Below are positions 57,653 to 64,000 of a stretch of DNA of 64,000 bases, in pieces. The stretch is from Pedobacter sp. Leaf176 (lineage in GTDB: Bacteria; Bacteroidota; Bacteroidia; Sphingobacteriales; Sphingobacteriaceae). Every line of letters begins with the position of its first letter. The first letter of the stretch is position 1. The DNA is taken from assembly GCF_001424305.1 (NCBI RefSeq), contig NZ_LMPD01000001.1, positions 682,001-746,000 of the forward strand. Reading direction: 5' to 3'. Under the pieces are notes generated by a model that saw only the letters and a program-made list of their open reading frames with translations, had not been told where the DNA came from and did no database searches. The position numbers were made by a program, and so were the translations under genes.

Positions 57653-60451
57653 ATGGGTAGTTTATCTTATCTTAGTGGCGAAAACGCCGAATATATAGAT
57701 TCTTTATATCAGTCGTATCAGCAAGATCCTGAATCAGTTGAGTTTGGTTGGCAAAAATTTTTTGAGGGTTTTGATTTTGGAAGAAGTTCCGAAAGCGCGA
57801 CAACAACCACCGAAACTCCTGAACAATTTTTAAAAGAGGTTAGTGTTTTAAATTTGATTGATGGCTATAGAAGCCGCGGTCACTTATTTACACACACCAA
57901 TCCGGTTCGTGAAAGGCGCAAGCATTTACCAACCTTAGATCTTGCAAACTTCGGTTTATCTGATGCCGATTTAGAAACCGTTTTCAACTCTGGTGTTGAA
58001 ATTGGTATCGGCGCTGCAAAATTGAAAGACATTGTTGCTTTCTTGAAACAGACATATACCTCATCAATTGGTGCTGAATTTAAATTTTTACGTACACCAG
58101 AAGTTTTAAACTGGATTCAGGGTAAAATGGAAAGTGCACGTAATACGCCTAATTTCTCCATTGATGAGAAAAAACGCATCTTAAGAAAATTAAACGAAGC
58201 CGTAAGTTTTGAAAATTTCCTTGGAACAAAATTCTTAGGACAAAAACGATTTTCATTAGAGGGCGCAGAAGCTTTAATTCCTGCATTGGATTCAGTTATT
58301 GAAAAAGGTGCTGATTTAGGTATTGAGGAATTTGTGATTGGTATGGCGCACCGCGGTCGTTTGAACGTGTTGGCGAATATCATGCAAAAAACCTACAAAG
58401 ATATTTTCGCGGAATTTGAAGGTAAAAGTTACAATCCTGAAACACCTTTTGGTGGTGACGTAAAATATCACTTAGGTTATTCAACTGATGTTACTACCGT
58501 TGCAGGCAAAAGCGTTCACTTGAGTCTATGCCCGAACCCATCGCACTTAGAAACTGTTGATGGCGTGGTTGAAGGTATGAGCCGTTCAAAAATCGATTTC
58601 AAATATGGTGGCGATAACTCACGCTTAGCACCAATTTTAATTCATGGTGATGCTTCAGTTGCTGGTCAGGGTATTGTTTATGAAGTAATTCAAATGGCAG
58701 GACTTGAAGGTTATAAAACCGGTGGAACCATTCACCTGGTCATTAATAACCAAATCGGTTTTACCACCAATTATAAAGATGCCCGTACGAGCACGTACTG
58801 TACAGATATTGCTAAAGTAACTTTGTCGCCGGTTTTCCACGTAAACGGTGATGATCCTGAAGCTTTGGTTTATGCGATTAATTTAGCAATGGAATATCGT
58901 CAGAAATATAAAAACGATGTTTTCATTGATATTTTATGCTACCGCCGTTTCGGTCACAATGAGTCTGATGAACCAAAATTCACACAGCCTTTATTGTACA
59001 AAACAATTGAAAAACACCCTAATCCCAGGGAAATTTATATAGACCAATTAACAAAGGAAGGTAAATTGGAAGCTGGCCTGGCCAAAGAAATGGAAAAAGA
59101 TTTCCGCGGAATTTTACAGGAGCGCTTAAACGAGGCTAAGGAGTTTGTCGCAGGTAATGCTGAAGTTAAATTTGGTGGCGCCTGGGCGGATTTACGTATG
59201 GCTACGCCAAAGGACTTTGAAACATCTCCGGTTACAGCAGTTAAGAAAGCTACTTTGCTGGAAATTGGTAAACGCATCACTACTTTACCGTCAAACAAAA
59301 AGTTCTTCAAGAAAATCGAAAAGTTATTTGTTGAACGGACAAAAATGGTTAATGAGACCAATATTTTCGACTGGGCGATGGGTGAGCAACTGGCTTATGG
59401 TACTTTGTTATCAGAAGGCAAACGTGTTCGTTTAAGTGGTCAGGATGTCGAACGAGGTACTTTCTCACACCGTCATGCAGTGCTAACTCTAGAAGATAGT
59501 GAGGAAGAATACGTACCATTAGCGAATATTTCAGACCAACAGGCACCATTCGATATTTACAATTCTCACTTATCAGAATATGGCGTTTTAGGCTTCGAGT
59601 ATGGTTATGCAATGGCCAACCCTAACGCTTTGACCATTTGGGAAGCGCAATTTGGTGATTTCTTCAATGGTGCTCAAATTGTTGTCGACCAATATATTGC
59701 AAGTGCAGAAACGAAATGGCAACGTGAGAATGGTTTGGTAATGTTATTGCCTCATGGCTACGAAGGCCAGGGACCAGAGCACTCTTCGGCACGTATTGAG
59801 CGTTTTATGGAGCTTTGTGCAGATTACAATATGCAGGTTGCAAATTGTACTACACCTGCAAACTTCTTCCACGTTTTACGCCGTCAGTTTAAACGCGATT
59901 TCCGCAAGCCATTGGTCGTATTTACACCAAAAAGTTTATTACGCCACCCGGCCTGTGTTTCTAAATTGGAAGAATTTACTGAAGGCGGTTTCAAAGAGGT
60001 AATTGATGATGTAAATGTTAAGGTTGCAGACGTTACACGTATCGTTTTCTGCAGTGGTAAAATTTACTATGAATTGCTGGAAAAACAACAGGCAGACAAA
60101 GTTAAACATGTTGCAATTGTACGTGTAGAGCAATTATATCCAACACCTGTTGACCAAATGGAAGCCATTAAAGCGAAATATAAAAATGCTGCTGAAATAT
60201 TCTGGGTGCAGGAAGAGCCAGAAAACATGGGCGCATGGCCATACTTATTCCGTAAATTGTATAAAACAGGCCTGAAAGGTATTGATGTGATTTCCAGAAA
60301 AGAAAGCAGCAGTACAGCAACCGGTTTTGCAAAACAACATGCCAACCAACAGGCCTATATTTTAGCAAAAGCTTTGGAAGTTCCTGTTAAACAAGAGGAA
60401 GTAAAAGAGGCTACTAAAAAAGCAACAAAAAAATTGGCAGAGGCCGACTAG
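57653..60451 (+). CDS. sucA: 2-oxoglutarate dehydrogenase E1 component
   Basis: A 932-residue thiamine-diphosphate enzyme: N-terminal YIDSLYQSYQQDPESVEFGW, TPP-binding HGDASVAGQGIVYEVIQMAG, LVINNQIGFTTN, DILCYRRFGHNESDEPKFTQ, and the transketolase pyrimidine domain (LTLEDSEEEYVPL; YGYAMANPNALTIWEAQFGD). It decarboxylates 2-oxoglutarate and succinylates the lipoyl group of E2 in the TCA cycle. Length and motifs are normal. sucB follows after 119 bases, so the two are probably co-transcribed. Confidence 0.97.
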   Translation: MGSLSYLSGENAEYIDSLYQSYQQDPESVEFGWQKFFEGFDFGRSSESATTTTETPEQFLKEVSVLNLIDGYRSRGHLFTHTNPVRERRKHLPTLDLANFGLSDADLETVFNSGVEIGIGAAKLKDIVAFLKQTYTSSIGAEFKFLRTPEVLNWIQGKMESARNTPNFSIDEKKRILRKLNEAVSFENFLGTKFLGQKRFSLEGAEALIPALDSVIEKGADLGIEEFVIGMAHRGRLNVLANIMQKTYKDIFAEFEGKSYNPETPFGGDVKYHLGYSTDVTTVAGKSVHLSLCPNPSHLETVDGVVEGMSRSKIDFKYGGDNSRLAPILIHGDASVAGQGIVYEVIQMAGLEGYKTGGTIHLVINNQIGFTTNYKDARTSTYCTDIAKVTLSPVFHVNGDDPEALVYAINLAMEYRQKYKNDVFIDILCYRRFGHNESDEPKFTQPLLYKTIEKHPNPREIYIDQLTKEGKLEAGLAKEMEKDFRGILQERLNEAKEFVAGNAEVKFGGAWADLRMATPKDFETSPVTAVKKATLLEIGKRITTLPSNKKFFKKIEKLFVERTKMVNETNIFDWAMGEQLAYGTLLSEGKRVRLSGQDVERGTFSHRHAVLTLEDSEEEYVPLANISDQQAPFDIYNSHLSEYGVLGFEYGYAMANPNALTIWEAQFGDFFNGAQIVVDQYIASAETKWQRENGLVMLLPHGYEGQGPEHSSARIERFMELCADYNMQVANCTTPANFFHVLRRQFKRDFRKPLVVFTPKSLLRHPACVSKLEEFTEGGFKEVIDDVNVKVADVTRIVFCSGKIYYELLEKQQADKVKHVAIVRVEQLYPTPVDQMEAIKAKYKNAAEIFWVQEEPENMGAWPYLFRKLYKTGLKGIDVISRKESSSTATGFAKQHANQQAYILAKALEVPVKQEEVKEATKKATKKLAEAD

Positions 60452-60570
60452 AAAAAGTATCAATAATCAAATCCAATTTTCAAAATTAAGAACGATGTGG
60501 GTATTTGATGATTGATTATTGAACATTGGTAATTATATAATTAGAAGCTAATAAAGACATATTAAACATT

Positions 60571-61806
60571 ATGAGTTTAGAGATAAAAGTTCCACCAGTT
60601 GGTGAGTCGATAACGGAAGTTGTTTTATCACAATGGTTAAAAAAAGATGGCGATGTTGTTGAGATGGATGAGGTTATTGCCGAATTAGAATCAGACAAAG
60701 CTACTTTCGAATTAACTGCAGAACAGGCTGGAACTTTAATAACCATAGCTGCTGAAGGCGATACTTTAGCCATTGGCGCCGTCGTTTGTAAAATTGAAGA
60801 TGGCGGTGCAGCCCCGGCAAAAGCTGAAGCGCCGAAAGCAGAAGAAAAAGAAGTTGTCGCTGAAGATAAAACCTCGGCGCCTGTTGCCGAAAAATCATCG
60901 GGCGAAAGCTATGCTACCGGAACTCCATCTCCTGCAGCGGGAAAAATTCTTGCTGAAAAAGGAATTGATGCAGGTGCCATAAAAGGTACAGGAGTTGATG
61001 GACGTATTACTAAAGATGACGCTGTAAAGGCAGAAAGCGGAAACGCTAAAGCAGAAAGCCCTAAAGCTGCTGCTACTCCTGTAACTGCTGCTGCTCCGGC
61101 TGGTCCACGTTCTGAACGCCGTGAGAAAATGTCTCCATTGCGTAAAACAGTCGCAAAACGTTTGGTTTCTGTTAAAAATGAAACGGCTATGTTAACCACT
61201 TTTAACGAGGTTAATATGAAACCGATTATGGATTTGCGTGCTAAATACAAAGATTCTTTCAAAGAGAAATTTGGAGTTGGTTTAGGTTTCATGAGCTTTT
61301 TTACAAAGGCGGTTACCGAAGCTTTAAAAGATTTTCCTGCTGTAAATGCTCGCATTGATGGTGAAGAAATCGTTTACAATAACTTTGCTGATGTTTCTAT
61401 TGCAGTTTCCGCACCAAAAGGCTTAGTGGTTCCGGTTATTCGTAATGCAGAAAGCATGAGTTTAGCGGAGATTGAAAAATCTGTTATGGCTCTAGCTTTA
61501 AAAGCCCGCGATGGTAAATTAACTATTGAAGAAATGACTGGCGGAACTTTCACAATCACCAACGGTGGTGTGTTTGGTTCAATGATGTCTACACCAATTA
61601 TCAATGCGCCTCAATCGGCTATTTTAGGTATGCACAATATTATTGAGCGCCCGATTGCTGAAAAAGGGGAGGTTGTAATTCGTCCGATGATGTACGTCGC
61701 TTTGTCTTATGACCACAGAATTATCGACGGACGTGAGTCAGTTGGGTTCCTGGTTCGTGTTAAACAACTATTAGAAGACCCTGCAAGATTGTTGTTAGGT
61801 GTTTAA
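60571..61806 (+). CDS. sucB: Dihydrolipoyllysine succinyltransferase (OGDH E2)
   Basis: A 411-residue E2: one lipoyl domain with the lipoylated Lys43 in [10 protein letters not shown], an Ala/Glu-rich linker, the E1/E3-binding domain ([20 protein letters not shown], about residues 118-155), a second linker, and the catalytic domain ending in [17 protein letters not shown] with His382 and Asp386. It transfers the succinyl group to CoA. E3 (lipoamide dehydrogenase) is not encoded here. A terminator follows. Confidence 0.97.
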   Translation: MSLEIKVPPVGESITEVVLSQWLKKDGDVVEMDEVIAELESDKATFELTAEQAGTLITIAAEGDTLAIGAVVCKIEDGGAAPAKAEAPKAEEKEVVAEDKTSAPVAEKSSGESYATGTPSPAAGKILAEKGIDAGAIKGTGVDGRITKDDAVKAESGNAKAESPKAAATPVTAAAPAGPRSERREKMSPLRKTVAKRLVSVKNETAMLTTFNEVNMKPIMDLRAKYKDSFKEKFGVGLGFMSFFTKAVTEALKDFPAVNARIDGEEIVYNNFADVSIAVSAPKGLVVPVIRNAESMSLAEIEKSVMALALKARDGKLTIEEMTGGTFTITNGGVFGSMMSTPIINAPQSAILGMHNIIERPIAEKGEVVIRPMMYVALSYDHRIIDGRESVGFLVRVKQLLEDPARLLLGV

Positions 61807-61831
61807 TCTCTGATCGTATCCAAAAATATAG

Positions 61832-61860
61832 AGCCTTAACATTTTGTTAGGGCTTTTTTT
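61832..61860 (+). terminator. Terminator of sucAB
   Basis: AGCCTTAAC-ATTTT-GTTAGGGCT, a nine-base stem with one G-T pair, then seven Ts. Confidence 0.85.
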
Positions 61861-61928
61861 ATGTTAGATTTATGGCTTGTTTTAAATGAAACAAAGCGCA
61901 ATGGAGCCATATCTTATCATATATAAAA

Positions 61929-61960
61929 GATCTCCAGGCTTCGCTTAAAATGACGATATT
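61929..61960 (-). repeat. Dispersed repeat of the CGTCATTTTAAGC...AGATC type
   Basis: AGATCTCCAGGCTTCGCTTA followed by AAATGACG; it is related to the cluster at 53118-53290. Confidence 0.6.
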
Positions 61961-61979
61961 TTTATTAGATAAATAACAA

Positions 61980-62339
61980 ATGAAATTAACGTTCAATCTA
62001 AAATTCCTCCTCATTTTCCTTGCGATATTTGTGGTAGAAATTTTAATTGCAAAATACCTGCACGATGCCTATATCCGTCCATTTGGTGGCGATGTTCTGG
62101 TGGTCGTTTTGATTTATGCATTCTTAAGGATATTCCTGAAAACAAATTATAGAAAACTCGCTCTTGGCGTGCTGGTTTTTTCTTTTATCATTGAGTTCTT
62201 ACAAGCTATTCATTATGTAGATTGGCTCGGCTTGCAGGATAATAAGTTTTGGAGCATTGTTTTAGGCACTTATTTTACAGTGTATGATTTGCTGGCATAT
62301 TTTGTTGGTTATTTGATTTGTTTGTTATTTAAGGATTGA
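61980..62339 (+). CDS. DUF2809 membrane protein
   Basis: A 119-residue protein with four membrane helices and the DUF2809 pattern: KYLHDAYIRPFGGDVLVVVL, then FIIEFLQAIHYVDWLGLQDN and SIVLGTYFTVYDLLAYFVGY. It belongs to the VanZ-like group of small membrane proteins with unknown function. It stands alone, with its own leader after the sucB terminator. Confidence 0.9.
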   Translation: MKLTFNLKFLLIFLAIFVVEILIAKYLHDAYIRPFGGDVLVVVLIYAFLRIFLKTNYRKLALGVLVFSFIIEFLQAIHYVDWLGLQDNKFWSIVLGTYFTVYDLLAYFVGYLICLLFKD

Positions 62340-62560
62340 TTATCGATATGCTTTCTGCCGCCTTTCATTTCCCAGTTTTAGATAGGATATGTCTTTGAAG
62401 TCTATCCCTCGATCTTAAGGTTTGCAACTTATTAATTTCAGTAAACATTTAGTTAGGTTAAATTAAATATTAACTTCTTGTTGAGCGAATTGATGAAAAA
62501 ATTAATTACTTTAAATCCACCCACCTTCTATTTTACTTCTTCCATCTTCCATCCTTTTCA

Positions 62561-62568
62561 TACCTTTG
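62561..62568 (+). promoter_or_regulatory. rsgA promoter -7 element
   Basis: TACCTTTG fits TAnnTTTG, eight bases before the ATG at 62577, which implies a very short or absent leader. No clear TTG is seen at the -33 position. Confidence 0.5.
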
Positions 62569-62576
62569 TTGCAAAT

Positions 62577-63497
62577 ATGCAGGGCTTAGTTATTAAATCT
62601 ACAGGGAGTTGGTACAGCGTTTTATCCGATAACGGAGAACGTTACGATTGCCGTATTGTGGGGAAATTCAGAATTAAAGGCATCAAAACAACAAATCCGG
62701 TTGCAGTAGGCGATCGGGTGAAATTCGAATTGGAGAAAGACAGCAATCAAGGTTTGATTAATGAGTTACTGCCCCGAAAGAATTACATTATCCGCAAATC
62801 CATTAATTTAAGCAAACAGGCACAGATTCTTGCGGCAAACTTAGATATGGCTATTTTACTGGTTACTTTAGCATCTCCAAGGACGTCTTTAGGATTTATA
62901 GACCGATTTTTGGTTACGGCAGAAGCTTACGACGTGCCGGCCGTATTGGTTTTTAATAAACTGGACTTATTTAGCAAAGAAGGATTAGAAATTCTACAGG
63001 AGTTCAAAAATATTTATGAAAAAATCGGCTACCCCTGTTATGAAGTATCCGCGTTAAAAGGCATTAATGTTCCTATAATTCAGGAGCTAATAGCAAACAA
63101 AATTACACTGATTTCCGGGCATTCAGGTGTTGGAAAATCAAGTTTGATAAATGCTTTATTACCTGACAGAGATTTACGTACAGGCGAAGTCTCTGATTGG
63201 AGTGACAAAGGTCAGCATACCACTACCTTTGCAGAAATGTTCGAACTGCCGCAGGGCGGGTTTATAGTAGACACGCCGGGAATTCGGGAATTGGGTATTA
63301 TTGATATTGAAAAGGAAGAACTAGGACATTTCTTTCCTGAGATTTTTAAGACCTCACACAATTGCCGTTTTAACAATTGTCGTCATGTTAATGAACCTGG
63401 TTGTGCGGTTTTAGATGCGGTAGATGAGGATAAAATTGCACTTTCAAGGTATGAAAGTTACCTCAGTATTTACCACAATAATGATACTAGGCATTAA
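62577..63497 (+). CDS. rsgA: Ribosome small-subunit-dependent GTPase RsgA
   Basis: A 306-residue circularly permuted GTPase: OB fold (VIKSTGSWYSVLSDNGERYD), then G4 NKLD, G1 SGHSGVGKSSLINALLP, G3 DTPGIRELG and the C-terminal zinc knuckle CRFNNCRHVNEPGCAV. It assists late 30S assembly and is stimulated by ribosomes. I chose the ATG at 62577 (MQGLVIKSTG), the usual start of the family; an upstream extension runs through the promoter. dtd follows on the same strand. Confidence 0.95.
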   Translation: MQGLVIKSTGSWYSVLSDNGERYDCRIVGKFRIKGIKTTNPVAVGDRVKFELEKDSNQGLINELLPRKNYIIRKSINLSKQAQILAANLDMAILLVTLASPRTSLGFIDRFLVTAEAYDVPAVLVFNKLDLFSKEGLEILQEFKNIYEKIGYPCYEVSALKGINVPIIQELIANKITLISGHSGVGKSSLINALLPDRDLRTGEVSDWSDKGQHTTTFAEMFELPQGGFIVDTPGIRELGIIDIEKEELGHFFPEIFKTSHNCRFNNCRHVNEPGCAVLDAVDEDKIALSRYESYLSIYHNNDTRH

Positions 63498-63638
63498 GCT
63501 TAAAGACTGAAGCAAAGAGCTTTCATCTCTCACTGTTCAATATCAGTCACTGCAATTAGTCTCTCGGCTTTAAACTTTTTGACTTTCGGCTTTAGTCTTT
63601 ATCTTGCATAAAATAATCTGAAATTAAATTAGGATAAA

Positions 63639-64000
63639 ATGCGTGCAGTTTTACAGAGGGTTACACAGGCAAGTTGTGTTGTAGATACAAAAACAACCGG
63701 ACAAATAGACAATGGATTTCTGGTATTATTGGGGATTGAAGACGCTGATACGTTCGATGATCTGGATTGGCTTGCTCAAAAAATCATAAACATGCGTGTT
63801 TTTTCCGATGAGGAGGGCTTAATGAATAAATCCCTTGCAGATGTAAATGGCGGCATTCTTTTGATTAGTCAGTTTACTTTATTCGCATCTACTAAAAAAG
63901 GTAATCGCCCGGGCTTCACCAGAGCGGCACGTCCGGATGTTGCTATTCCGATTTACGAGAAAATGATTGAAAAATTGTCTTTACTACTTGGGAAAAAAGT
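63639..64000 (+). CDS. dtd: D-aminoacyl-tRNA deacylase (partial, C-terminus cut by window end)
   Basis: The frame from ATG 63639 runs open to the window end, giving 120 residues. It starts MRAVLQRVTQASCVV, the family signature, and has the catalytic Thr region ISQFTLFASTKKGNRPGFTR. DTD hydrolyses D-amino acids from tRNA (and glycine from mischarged tRNA-Ala), protecting translation. About 30 more residues are expected beyond the edge. It lies 141 bases after rsgA, past a weak inverted repeat (TAAAGACTGAAGC and GCTTTAGTCTTTA). Confidence 0.93.
   Translation, partial: MRAVLQRVTQASCVVDTKTTGQIDNGFLVLLGIEDADTFDDLDWLAQKIINMRVFSDEEGLMNKSLADVNGGILLISQFTLFASTKKGNRPGFTRAARPDVAIPIYEKMIEKLSLLLGKK

Overview
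The window is chromosomal DNA of an AT-rich member of the Bacteroidota, most likely Sphingobacteriaceae and Pedobacter-like. The evidence is the Bacteroidota sigma-A promoter (TTG, 19-23 bases, TAnnTTTG) found upstream of many genes, weak or absent Shine-Dalgarno sequences, a DksA-like protein without its zinc cysteines, a PadR/PspC pair, a TonB-dependent receptor with a carboxypeptidase-like N-terminal domain, DUF4139, DUF4407 and DUF5117 proteins, and many FKBP and other lipoproteins. The genus is an inference. There is no rRNA, CRISPR array or prophage.

Layout. 1-9000: small regulated units (HxlR/DoxX, MarR/MFS exporter), a lysine-rich protein, Dabb and CDGSH proteins, a large zinc metalloprotease, an alpha/beta hydrolase and a DinB protein. 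9000-17100 (mostly minus strand): ileS, a dksA-like gene and lspA as an operon; a frameshifted small membrane gene; a frameshifted REP-associated transposase between two palindromes; an RND/MMPL exporter. 17200-23000: recO, two tRNA-Val genes plus a decayed third copy, a UbiA-like protein, a methyltransferase, a thioredoxin-reductase-like flavoprotein and an amino-acid permease. 23600-30000: padR-pspC, a TonB-dependent receptor and two exported proteins. 30000-36850: a MarR regulator followed by fadN-fadA-fadE for fatty-acid beta-oxidation, interrupted by a four-helix-bundle (S23-type) gene and families of tandem repeats. 37000-40200: three FKBP lipoprotein genes and a CPD photolyase. 40900-48700: a flavin-binding protein, a tightly packed minus-strand operon (unknown protein, DUF4407, DUF4407-like, J-domain/transglutaminase fusion, membrane protein, Cys-rich protein, SNase) and an HsdR_N-type nuclease. 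49100-53100: a TPR histidine kinase/response regulator pair, a Gly/Pro-rich peptide and an unknown membrane protein. 53300-64000: a TIGR01777 epimerase, a DUF4139 protein, cryptochrome DASH, sucA-sucB, a DUF2809 protein, rsgA and the start of dtd.

Most genes are core or ordinary accessory genes. The most unusual points are: (1) the 42179-47381 operon, which couples two related DUF4407-type membrane coiled-coil proteins to a protein joining a J-domain, membrane segments and a transglutaminase-like Cys/His domain; (2) the fadNAE operon, invaded by a four-helix-bundle gene whose own stop codon lies inside a repeat family that fills every internal gap of the operon; (3) a palindromic repeat read in frame inside ileS, with a related intergenic copy at 48893-48932. 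Dispersed palindromic repeats fill most of the longer non-coding gaps.
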